DNA of 23,146 nt from Ophioceras dolichostomum (Eukaryota > Ascomycota > Sordariomycetes > Magnaporthales > Ophioceraceae), in assembly GCA_003049485.1 (NCBI GenBank), contig PYST01000489.1:1-23146 (forward strand). Reading direction: 5' to 3'. Position numbers and translations under genes: made by a program. Under the pieces are notes generated by a model. That model ran no database searches and was not told where the DNA came from. It was given only the letters and a program-made list of their open reading frames with translations. Positions 9,051 through 18,632 of this stretch are shown one piece after another. Position 1 is the first letter of the stretch. Every line of letters begins with the position of its first letter.

Positions 9051-10393
9051 TTATGTCCGAACGGGAGGAGCGAGCAGCCTTGCGCCGGCAAGCCAGCGCG
9101 TCGGCAAATCGCGCGGCAGTTGGCCATGCGGCAGAGGGTCGAGAGCCTTTGGTGTCTCGTTACTGTAAGACTCTGAGGCGTGAGCATCATCATCACCGAG
9201 GACTGCGTGTTGATCCTTGCTCCGGCGGAACCATGAGGAGTCGATGACGAGAGGTTTGAGCGCCGTGAACGGCCTCAGAGTCCATCGGAAGCAGTCTTCG
9301 TCGTTGAATGGGGGAAGACCCTACCAGGCACGCCAGTAGTCCTCAAGATCGACAACTACAATCGTGCCGGACACTGTAAGAGATTGGAGCTTTGATGCAT
9401 GATTACGCAAGGCCCTAACCACCGCAGCCATACTAATTCCAGGCAGACTGCCTCGGACACGGCGGAAGGCGAAAGAGTGGAGGTTTTCAAACATGGCGAG
9501 GAACCTATCGAGGTGCAGAGCATGGGACCTGGTAAATCTCCGCTAGTCCACTACGAGATCCCTGATGTTCCTGACGCTGAGCGGGGGGTGGTCGGGAAAG
9601 CCGGTCCCTGGGTCTGTAAAGTCTTGATTTGACAAAACAAGGCGGAGGAGATTGGCCGCGGCCGCGATGAGGCCTTCGGATGGAAGAAGATTTCGATACT
9701 CCCAGTACTGCCCGAAAACTGCCACTGGTCTGGCTAGCGCTTCAAGAGCAGGGAAACACCCAGGCGGGAGAGAGTGAAGTGTATGGCGCTCTTGAACATA
9801 CAAATATTGTATCCTTAGGTCCCGCGGGCGTCCGCGCTTCCCCAAGAGGTCGGGATGCAAAGCCCGCGGTAAATTCTCAGGGGTGGTCTGCCAGCCCTTA
9901 CTTTTCCCGGGAGATGCAGCTCCAGCAGTACTCGAGCAGCGCGATATTCGTCGCTTGACACAGTTTCAGTGAACCTCTTCAGATTCAACGCAATAGGGCG
10001 CTTTCCCCGGTCGCGGATATGGCAGCAGCCATAGAGAGGTTCTGACGCTATCTTTGAGAGGCGCCGCGACACCAGGCAGACATTCCTCAAATCCTGGATC
10101 GCACCCCTAATGTCATCCTAGTCGTCAAGAGCAACAGGGAAAGTGCCGTGCTTATTCTTTTGGATGTCTGCGTACAGATGCCCCTGTACAAGGAGGATCA
10201 ACCCGTCCGGCTGCCCTTCGAGAGACCGTCTGTCGTATTCTGGCATGTTAGAGTCGGAATTGGCGAGCGTGACCGATGTGCGAGCGACAGGAAGATGCGC
10301 GGAGGGCGGAGAATAACCCTTTAATACGAGTGAGAGGTCAGGGGTAAAGGCGGCCAGGAAATGGGGGCGAAGGAAAGAGGTGAGCTGCGTCAT
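9051..10393 (-). pseudogene. F-box-like gene, disabled (3 TAG nonsense, 1-2 frameshifts)
   Basis: The F-box is readable: GLILLVQGHLYADI near 10210-10170, then, across a TAG at 10118-10120, IQDLRNVCLVSRRLSKIAS and EPLYG. Near 9900, at a GGGAAAAG run, the frame shifts to continue KGWQTTPENLPRALHPDLL and LRIQYLYVQERHTLHSLP. It then crosses TAG codons at 9543-9545 and 9321-9323 in one constant frame, through leucine-rich segments (NLHSFAFRRVRGSLPG, LRPFTALKPLVIDSSWF), to a TAA at 9051-9053. A different frame from about 9080 to a TGA at 8899-8901 (INLQARLDRLGIALNLFG) may be the original C-terminus after another shift; this is less sure. The ATG at 10393 is only the first Met of the open frame; the real start is probably further in, closer to the F-box. 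Confidence 0.6.
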
Positions 10394-10793
10394 TTGTGTT
10401 GGGGACAGTATTCAGTTATCATCGGCCAACAAAGGGGAAACTAGCGGTCGGACGGAGAGTGCTGCGACTAGCGAAACAAAGCGGTGACTCTGGCAAAAGA
10501 GGGTGGCCAGGAAACTTGACCAGACCAGAAGGGCTCGCAATAAATAATGCGGGCGACGAGATGCGGGTTGAAGAACGCGAAGCCGCCTTGGCTCGGTGAT
10601 GATCGGTGACTCGGGCCAAGCTTCCAAGCAAAGGGGACATGACATGGATTGGGTATACTTTTTTAAACCAAAGAATGACACTGAAACGATTGCCGCCTCC
10701 CAGCCAGTGACGACAAAGGGCAATGGCATCTTCAGATCTGACAATCACGGCCGAGCTGCCCTCGATCCTCCTTCCCTCTACCTCCCCCTGGGT
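10394..10793. other. Spacer between the F-box pseudogene and PSF2
   Basis: It contains the downstream region of PSF2 (minus strand) and whatever promoter the F-box gene had. Overlapping frames on both strands lack family resemblance. Confidence 0.5.
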
Positions 10794-11658
10794 TCAAATC
10801 TCCATCTCATCATCACTATCCCCTGCTCCCCCTCCACCACCCCCAGCCTCCTCCTCTTCCCTCCTCCCGGTCTCGGTGCTAGCCCCAAGCTTTCTAACAC
10901 CATCCACAACGCCCAATACGAACCCCCTCGCTTCCGCCAGCTCCGCGCTGCCCACACCTTTCAGGGATATGACCCCTCCGCCAAACCCCTCCAGCGCGCT
11001 GGTACTAGCCCGCATCTTCGCAGCGCGCACCTCGACCAGATCCCGTATCAAACCCCTCACCTCTCCCACGGGCGCCGGCATGTCGTCCGGCGCGTGCGCG
11101 AGCAGCGTCTCCGCGAGCTCGAGCCAGTGGTACGGCAGTAAATTCTGGGGCGCCTCGGCCGTGCAGGAGGGAAGAAAGGGCGGAGACAGAACGGTGCCGT
11201 CGTGCGTAATAGATATCGGGTGGGCGCGCCCCGCGCCGTCGGATCGGGAGGGGCGCGGCGGCGGGGCCGAGAAGGCGATGGGGGAGACGTGGGTTTCGTG
11301 GTGGAGGATCTGGGTCAGGGAGGACGGGTGCAGCCATGGTGGCGGCACGATGTTGGCGCGTCGTTGCTTTTTGAGGAGGAGTGCGAGCCAGAGGGGGAGG
11401 GTCGCGCGGTGGGGTGGGCGGAGGGTTGGGGTTGTGCCCTGGAAGAAGGGAAAGGGAGGGTTAGTTAGTACTTAGACCGCCGTTGTGAGGGGAGAGCCAA
11501 AAGAAGGGTATCGTTAGCGGGGGATTGAAAATGGTTGGACGAACGCTGAGTAGGTCGATGCTGTCGAGGCGCTGGCGAGGGACGACGGTCACGAGCTCCA
11601 TTTCGCACAGGAAGGCAACTTCGGACGTGGTCAGTCCAGCGGGGAGAGGGAGCGCCAT
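10794..11658 (-). CDS. PSF2: GINS complex subunit Psf2
   Basis: Psf2 is one of four subunits of GINS (Sld5, Psf1, Psf2, Psf3), part of the nuclear CMG replicative helicase with Cdc45 and Mcm2-7. Exon 1 (11658-11545) encodes MALPLPAGLTTSEVAFLCEM to SIDLLS, the conserved fungal Psf2 start. A 106-nt intron (11544-11439) has a GTTCGT donor, a TACTAAC branch site and a TTCCAG acceptor. Exon 2 (11438-10794) resumes in frame with SGTTPTLRPPHRATLPLWLA, PPPWLHPSSLTQILHHET, LPYHWLELAETLLAHAPDD and VRGLIRDLVEVRAAKMRAS, and ends in a Glu/Gly/Asp-rich tail (EEEEAGGGGGG...DSDDEMEI). The product is 252 residues, in the usual range for filamentous fungi. The alternative upstream frame to 11994 is 5' leader. 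It is intact, unlike its left-hand neighbours. Confidence 0.93.
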
Positions 11659-12474
11659 CGCGAATGACGTAGGCTGCCAGCTGCCAGGCCTGGCGATGGC
11701 TATGGCGGTGACTGTGGGGGGCGGGGTTGGAGATCGCGACGGCCGGGCATTGACTTCAGTTGGTAGCCGGCATGCGGCAGCTATTGACGGCTCCGGGTTT
11801 CGGGGGAGAGTTGACTCGTACGGCGTCCTAGAAACGGGCGATCGTTTCGGTCCAATGGTTTGTTCGAAGTTCAGGACTCGACATTGATAACCTACTGACG
11901 CGCTGTAGCGATGACGCTGGACGCGTTGTGGTGGAGTGGGGTAGCAGTGATAGGAGGACCCACAGCGGGGTTGGACGACTGGCTTCGACGACAATCCCCA
12001 AAGTTCTTGCCAGATCCTCCCTCCATTATCCCACTCACAAGACCCAGAAGGCCGGAGCCTAGAATGCCGAAGGAGTCACTCGAACGCTCCAGTCAACACA
12101 ACATGGCATTAGATCGTCTGCAAAGCTTCGGTTTAACCGTTCGCCATGGACCAATGATTGTCGGGCCGGGATCGTGAACGATGTCTCCGTGGACACCCCC
12201 CAGGTTCCCGACGCCGGACAGGTCACGATTCTGAGGTTTGTTGAGCGCTCAAAAGTTGATCAAAGAAGATTAGACATTAATGTTGACAGACCCGAATCGC
12301 AAATGACTAATGATCGAAAAACATCCCTCCACCATTCGCCACTCTATACGTACAGACAAATATCTACCTACCTAGCCTGCTAGGTAACGCCCCAATAAAG
12401 CAATAAATCCACTCCACCTCTCCGTTGCCGTATTAGAGATATCCAAGGTACCTACCTGGATAGATGCAGGTACT
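11659..12474. other. Spacer: PSF2 promoter side and 3' flank of the RING/IBR-like gene
   Basis: No gene is supported. At 12369-12386, TACCTAGC and GCTAGGTA form a perfect 8-bp inverted repeat around CT, about 90 bases past the stop of the minus-strand gene, so it could lie in its 3' end. AATAAA words near 12394-12407 are on the plus strand and follow only a doubtful small frame. Confidence 0.55.
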
Positions 12475-12975
12475 TCACCTCCCAGGCGCCAACCTGATAA
12501 CGCTCCCAGGACACTCCACCATCATCCTACTCATCTCTCCCCACGGGCCGTCATCCAGCCTCGAGTTCCCATCGCACCTCACGCAATACCACACCTCCGG
12601 CCCGGCCACCTGGACCCTGTGCGTGTTGTAATAGCAGCTGTTCCGCGGCAGGAACGCCCGGCAGTCCGCCCACCCGCAGTACCTGCGATCCTCGGGGCGT
12701 TCCTTTAGGTATTGTCTGCGCAGCCACAGCTCCTCCGCCACCTGCCGGTCGAGGCAGTACAGCAGGTGTCGAGAGTTTTGCGTCTCGTTGACGCGAGGGA
12801 AGAACGCGTCGACCCCGCAGCACAGCATCCCGGACAGGCTCATGGCCTCGTTGCGGAGGCTGCAGGTCTCGACGTGTAGCTTGTTGACCTCTTCGGCGTA
12901 CACGGCGAAGTCGCGGTACTTCTCGAAGGGGTCGTTATTGTTTGATTGTTGTGCTTGTTTGGGGGAGCCGGCGGC

Positions 12976-13007
<32 letters not shown>

Positions 13008-14165
13008 GGGAGGGAGGGACGCTGCTGGGTTGGTCAGGACTGCTGCTGGGGGCCTTTCTCGCGGCAGCGCTGGCGCGGCCGGCGGTACCGGTGCCGGGAC
13101 GACGTCGTGCGTCGTTGTCGGCTTCGTAGCCTGAGTCGGATGACGGCTGCTTTGGAGGGGAGGGTACCTTCGGTGGGGAGGGAGCAGGAGCAACAGCCTG
13201 ANGGCGGTACCGGTGCCGGGACGACGTCGTGCGTCGTTGTCGGCTTCGTAGCCTGAGTCGGATGACGGCTGCTTTGGAGGGGAGGGTACCTTCGGTGGGG
13301 AGGGAGCAGGAGCAACAGCCTGATGCCGCGACGCATCGGGCACGGGTTGTCGGGCCCGTGTTGGCTGGAAGTCCCTCTGGTTGTTCCCCGTGCTGTCGGC
13401 GATCACCCACTCCGATCCCGGGCCGTTGCCGCTGTCGTCATCGCCGTGAGCGGAGAGGTCGTTTGTCGGCTCCCGCTGCTGTTGCTGCTGTTGCTGCTGT
13501 AGCTGTTGCTGCTGCTGTTGTTGTTGATGCTGTAGCTGCAACTGTCGGTACATCTCCTCCTCATCCTCTATCGACTTCACAGCCGGCTGCCCCGTCACCA
13601 AAACAGGCGTCTCAAAAAATGCCCACTTCCTCTCCTCCTCCTCCCCATCAAAAAACGACCCCGTCTCCCCCTCAGGCCGATACTTCGGCCATTTCCAAGC
13701 GGCCGGCCGCTCGAACTCGAACCCGATCGTCATTGTGCTCTTCCCCATCTCCGCCCTCGCGTCGTCGATGTCGATGCGATACTCCATGACCTCGTGCATC
13801 CTGTCGACGTGCTCGCGTATTGCGTAGAAGTTAGCGTCAGACGACGCGATGGCTTCTCTCGCGGCGTGGTTGAGGCAACCCAGGCACAGCACGTGGTTGC
13901 CGCAACCCAGGATGTGCAGGTCCGCGACGAGAAGCTGTAAACCGCACCAGGAGCACGACCGGACCGAGTCTGGGAGCTCGGCGACTCGGCCGCCCTGCCA
14001 GGGCTGGAAGGGGATGTCTGGGTGGTTGTCTGCGCACGGCTTGTCGTCGCACCTCCAGAACTGCGGGAGACGACGCTGGATGGCGCGTGGCGGGGGCAGG
14101 GGGTCGTCGCGCTTGCGGTGCCAGTAGGGGCACATGCCCCTGTGTTTGGCTGGTATCCGTTGCAT
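12475..14165 (-). CDS. Hypothetical protein with RING-like and IBR-like Cys clusters and polyQ
   Basis: The gene is split in the given sequence by an exact 121-base repeat plus an N (13081-13323). Removing 122 bases joins the two frames with no stop and gives 522 residues from the ATG at 14165 (MQRIPAKHRGMCPYWHRKR). Residues 71-97 have Cys-x2-Cys-x13-Cys-x2-His-x2-Cys-x2-Cys, the first two thirds of a RING finger; the last Cys pair is not seen. Polyglutamine follows at about 208-230, then a Pro/Ser-rich linker with poly-Ala. The C-terminus has YCGWADCRAFLP (Cys456, Cys461) and WYCVRC (Cys487, Cys490), recalling an IBR zinc-binding unit. The layout suggests a RING-between-RING-type ubiquitin ligase relative, but catalytic function is not shown. 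The frame is open upstream to 14276; that part is Thr-rich and looks like leader. Confidence 0.7.
12969..13007. repeat. GGC trinucleotide repeat (poly-Ala on minus strand)
   Basis: A nearly pure GGC run encoding about a dozen Ala residues in the linker of the hypothetical protein; likely length-variable between strains. Confidence 0.85.
13081..13323. repeat. Exact 121-bp duplication around an N (assembly artefact)
   Basis: Bases 13081-13201 and 13203-13323 are identical, both starting GGCGGTACCGG and ending CAACAGCCTGA, separated by a single N at 13202. This is what two overlapping contig ends look like when joined without merging. Collapsing the 122 extra bases changes the frame by two and exactly reconnects the N- and C-terminal frames of the minus-strand gene. 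Confidence 0.93.
13475..13545. repeat. CTG/TTG repeat encoding polyglutamine on minus strand
   Basis: Mixed CAG/CAA codons on the minus strand give two long glutamine runs split by a Leu (QQQQQQQQLQQQQQQQQ). It lies within the hypothetical RING/IBR-like protein. Confidence 0.9.
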
Positions 14166-14944
14166 TTTGATTCGGTTTGTAAAGTAGTGGTCCGTTTGGT
14201 TTGTGCTGGTGGTGGTGGTAGTGATGATGGTGATAACGACGAGGCTAGGTGAGAGTAGGGTTGGAGGGTTAGTCACCAGTGAGACTGACTGACTAGGAAA
14301 CGAGGAGAATCAACAAAGGGAGACTGAGAGGTAGGTCGATAGAAACCTGTAATGCGCGGCCGGTAGACGTAGTCTCCTCGTCGCTGCTCTATTCTCCCAA
14401 TCCTGTTGGCAAACAATGAGTTACGAGGTCGATGAGTCCCTTCCAGCGGTGTGCGCTTCCAAGCCAGCCGTGTCTGTAGACTATTGCGAAGAACGACAGA
14501 CACAGACTTGACTCCAACACTTTTTGGGTACTACCAACGAGATTCACGATAGAATTTAGGAGGATGTGCGAAAACGGGGTCGAGCGGTTTATATGCTTGC
14601 GCATGAGGCACTGGCAATTAAATACCGAGACACGCCGTGGTCTTTGTGGTCAACGCAATGGAAACAAGGCCGCCATTGTGGTCAAACAAAAACCCATTGT
14701 TCTTCGATGTTGGCATTGAACGATTGATTATTCTCGCCACTTGCCATTAGCTTCTTTGTGAAACAAGAAACTGCTCCGGCGGTGTCAATAACCCGCGGTA
14801 CATTGTCGGTTCAGCCTGGGGGTGAGGGGTGATGATTGATGATTCTGACGATGTTATACACGAATGGGAAAAGGGGAAACACGAAGCGATGGCGACGAAC
14901 TCTGCCACCACTACAGCCATTCCAGATCAGTTAAGCCAACCGAA
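14166..14944. other. Spacer between CYP505 stop and the RING/IBR-like gene
   Basis: It should contain the promoter of the minus-strand gene starting at 14165 and the 3' end of CYP505. Short frames on both strands have no resemblance to known proteins. CATTG (CCAAT on the minus strand) words occur near 14675, 14694 and 14715. Confidence 0.55.
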
Positions 14945-17900
14945 TTACACATCAAAAACATCAGTCGCAAACCTCTCATTCCTAATCCCATCAAACCACC
15001 TCTGCACCTCCTCCCTCTCCGGCGCACTCTTCCCCTCCCCACCAGCCCTCGCGACCGCGATCCTGTACACCGTCTCCTTGACGCCCTCGCCGACCTCCCT
15101 GCTCCCGCACACAAACACCTTCGCACCCTTATCCCACAGCTCAGCCACCTCTTCCCTGTCATGCCACATCCTCTCCTGCACGTACCTGCACCCCCGACTC
15201 TCACTCGCACTCTCACCCTGAGCGTCACCCTCACTCATCGCATAGCGCGAATACGCCCTCCTCACAGAAACAGCGCCCGCCGCCTCCCACTTACCGAGCT
15301 CATCCCTGTACAGATCGTCGCGATCCGGGTGTCGACACCCAAAGAACAGCAGCATGGGCGCCAGCGTCCGCCCCGCTCCGAGGAGAGCGGCTCGCTCCTG
15401 GACGAAACCCCTGAAGGGCGCAATGCCCGACCCGGCAGCGATGCAGACGACAGGTGTCCGCGACGAGTCGGGAGGCAGGTGGAAGGCGGAGTGCGACGGG
15501 CGGGGCGAGACGTGGAGGTGGTCGCCCGGTGCGAGGGAGGCAAGGTAGCTTGAGGCGACGCCTAGGTGTCGCTTCTCTTTGTCTTTCTTGTCGTTGTCTT
15601 TGTCTTTGTCTTTGTCATCTCCTCCAGAAGAAGCCGCGACCTTTATGCCGTCGAGCACTGAGTACGTGAGCGTTACGTGCTCGCTGTTCCACAGCGGCGA
15701 GGACGAGATGGAGTACTGCCGCACGCGCATTGGCGGGAGCAGCGCGAGGAACCGGCCGAAGGGCAGAGAGACGTCCGGGAACCGTTCGAGCAGGTCGAGT
15801 ACGCTGACGCGCGGGGCGCTGATCTCCGCCGCGTACGACTCGCCTCCCGCTAGCTCTGTCAGCTTCTGCCTCGCGGCCCTACCTACGTCACCCGTCGTAC
15901 AAGCTTCCGCTAGTGTGAGAAGAGCCCTCTTGGTAGCGGGCTGGCCGAGCTCGACGTAAGCGCCCAGAACGTCCTGCACGGCGACGGGGTTTCCCGTGGG
16001 CAGCAGTGTCGTCGCGCGGCCGCCGTCGGGCGCCGAGATGGTGACGTGCGCGTCGCCCGCGAGGCCGAACCTGCGAATTGCCCGTGCGACGTCTCGGGCC
16101 GGGTTGAGGGGCAGGACCGCGAGGTAGTCGCCGGCCTTGTACATCGTCCCCGAAGGCAGCTTGATCTCGATGTGGCGTTTCAGCGGCTGTCCGGATCCCG
16201 GCGCGATCAGGTCGAGCGCGGCCACCACGACGGCGTCCTTGAGGTCTTTCTGTCGGAGGCTGATGGCGCGCGGGGTGGAGATCTGCACGTCTAGCGCCGA
16301 CGAGGCGAAGGGGCTGCTGGTTTCTGGTGACGGTGTGGCGACGGCGTACTGCTGTGCGAGGGCGGGCCAGAGTTTTTCTGTCTCCCACGTCTCGAAGTCG
16401 ACGAACATGTCGCCGTCTGCGGCGTCGGTGAGGCCCATCGGCGCGAGACGGGACGCGCCGAGGGCGGCGAGCTTGGAGTCGATCAGTTTTGGGATTCGAT
16501 GGAAGGTCGTTGACCAGTCGTGGTGGCCGCAGCCGAAGACGGCGTAGCCTACTTTGGAGAGGGACTCGCTGGCCTGTTGTGAGCCTGGGGAGAGGCTTTC
16601 GAGCCAAGCGACGAAATGTGCTGCGTTGTCGGTTGGCTGACCTTCGTACGAGGCGGCGATGATCACGACGGGGCCATCGGTCGGGATGGCTTGGTTGGCG
16701 GCGTCGAGGGAGTCGATGATGGATGCGCGGAAGCCCTGGCTGGCTGCGTCTGCGGCGAGGCGGTGGGCCATGGCTTCGCACGTGCCGCTGTTGGAGCCGT
16801 AGAAGATGTTGATGGGCGTCGTAGCCTTGGCGTCAGTTGTTCCCGTTGCGACATCCGCTGGCTTGGTCGTCGTCTTAGGATTCGAGGAGCTAGAGCTCGG
16901 TCGCGCATGGCCCGCGAGACGATGCTCCAGCTCAGTGGGCGTGATATTGTCGCGAAGGATAGCACGCATCTGTAGACCCCGAGGTTTAATAGTCAGGGTC
17001 TCCTGGATCTCGAGCTGGTAGTCCGGGTCGTGAAGCACGAAGTTGAAGTTCTGCAGCGCCATGGCCGTGACGAGCACGGCCTCCTGCCAGGCGAAGGGCC
17101 GGCCGATGCAGCCGCGCATGCCGTTGCCGAACGGCTTCCAGCAGTTGGGAAACTCGCGCTGGAGCCTCTCAAAGTTCTCGTCCAGCATGCGCTCGGGCTT
17201 GAACTCGTCTGCGTCGTCGCCGAACACGGAAGGGTCTGTCTGCGTCCTGGCGAGCATGCCGAGGACGGTCACTCCCTTTGAGATGAAGTACTTGCCGCCG
17301 CCGATGGTGGTGTCTTCAATAGCCTCGATACCGAAGACCGGGATACCAGAGCTCATCCGCAGGGTCTCGCGGAGGATTGCGTTGATGTAGTGGAACTTGG
17401 GGAGATGCTCGGGTCGGATCGGGTTCTTGCCCGCGACCTCGTCAACCTCCTGCTGAGCTTTGCGGAGCACGGTGGGGTTCTTCAGGAGGCGGAAGAAGGC
17501 AAACGACAGCAGCCCTCCCGTAGTCTCGTGGCCAGCGACAAGGAATGTGAGTAGGTTGTCCATGATGCTGGCGTCGGTCATCTTCTGGCCTGTCTTGGGG
17601 TCGACCCCTTCCAGCATGGCCATCAGGAGGTCTTTCCGAGCGGCTGAAGAGCCATGCTCCCGCATCTCTTGCTTACGGACCTGAAGAACCTCGTCGGCTG
17701 TTTTGCGGAGGAGTGCGATGTTCTCTCGGTACCTCTTGGTGCTCTTGCGGTGGAAGAAGCTCGGCAACACACGGCTGGGGCGGTCGCCGGCCTCGATTAG
17801 GAACTCGCCCATGGCTTGAAAGAACTTGGGAGGGTTGCTCTGGTAGAACGAGTTGAATCGGTAGCCCATCGTGCACAGCGCCAGTGTGTCGAAGGTCAAG

Positions 17901-18632
17901 CGCGAGAAGTCATCAGCCACGTCGATCACCGCCTGGGAACCGTAGCGAGCCCATTTCAGCGCTGCCTGAGATGCAATGTCGTACATCTCGTCGAACATGC
18001 CTCTGATGGACATAGGCCCAAATGTGGGAAGCAAGATCCGATGCGCTATGCCCCAATTTGGCTCGTCGTTGCGCGCCTTTGCTCTCAACTGTCCGTCAGC
18101 TATGCCCATTGCAGTCACAGGCGACATCTACCAGACGCTGGGAGACCGTTCTCACCGTGAAGAGGCCGTCATTGACCCCCACTCGAAGTTCCTATCGCGG
18201 GTGCCAGGAGAGGAGACCATGTTAGCAAAGTTATTCCTGAATGTGAAGGGGGTTGGGCTGATGGGAGAAGGGAGAAGGAGAGACGGACCTCAAGGACATT
18301 GGTAACCTGCTTCCTAAACCGCTTTTCGTCGCAGAGTTCGTTGAACAATGAATACGACGATACAATGAGAATCTCGAGCTTGGAAGGTACCCATATCCGG
18401 TAAATCTCTCCTGTTCGAAGGAAGACGAAGTCAGGCAATGCTAGCTCTAGACACCGGCAACAGCACAGAGGTCCCCATCCCTACCCCTTTTCTACCTACC
18501 GTACTTGTAGCTCATCTTGATCATGCTCGCCAGCGGTGTTAACGGGTCTATCACTGGTAGTGACCCTAGTATCGCGATCGGGCCATGCGCGGTTGGGATC
18601 TTGGCCGTCCCGACGCCCGTGAGGTCCGGCAT
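14945..18632 (-). CDS. CYP505: Self-sufficient cytochrome P450:NADPH-P450 reductase, CYP505 class
   Basis: The family (P450foxy, related to bacterial P450 BM3) hydroxylates fatty acids near the chain end, with electrons from NADPH through FAD and FMN to heme in one chain. Exons: 18632-18500, 18410-18289, 18191-18156, 18076-14945; introns of 89, 97 and 79 nt. Splicing was fixed by family match: YG|EIYRI, VLE|ELRVGVNDGLFT, GLFT|ARNDEPNWGIAHR. The product is about 1140 residues. P450 motifs are AGHETT (278-283), ETLR (334-337) and FGNGMRGCIG (413-422) with heme ligand Cys420. The reductase has FYGSNSG (522-528, FMN), RQYSIS (883-888, FAD) and AAGSGIAPF (Gly979, NADPH). No N-terminal membrane anchor is seen, as usual for the class. 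It is longer than the usual roughly 1060-1090 residues owing to a Ser/Thr-rich linker after the heme domain and an Asp/Lys repeat near 916-933. Substrate cannot be told. Confidence 0.93.

Noticed and set aside
8756..9196. 146-residue minus-strand open frame starting MMMML
   Set aside because: Another frame in the same stretch (through 9051) continues the F-box-like protein; this one has no family features and mixed codon use.
2721..10120. UAG recoded as an amino acid
   Set aside because: The TAG bias could suggest it, but the same genes also carry frameshifts and a TGA. TAG also ends the kinase-like tail at 4253, and UAG recoding is not known in this fungal group.
14166..14276. N-terminal extension of the RING/IBR-like gene from an ATG at 14276
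   Set aside because: The extra 37 residues are a Thr/Ile run from a GTGATG-type repeat and look like leader; the Met at 14165 starts the Cys/Trp-rich sequence.
15888..16781. 297-residue minus-strand open frame
   Set aside because: It is an Arg/Pro-rich shadow of the CYP505 reductase in another frame of GC-rich DNA.
18077..18088. CYP505 last acceptor at 18088 (GACAG)
   Set aside because: It would insert four residues (LRAK) before ARNDEPNWG; the acceptor AAAG just before 18076 gives an exact family match and a better branch-site distance.
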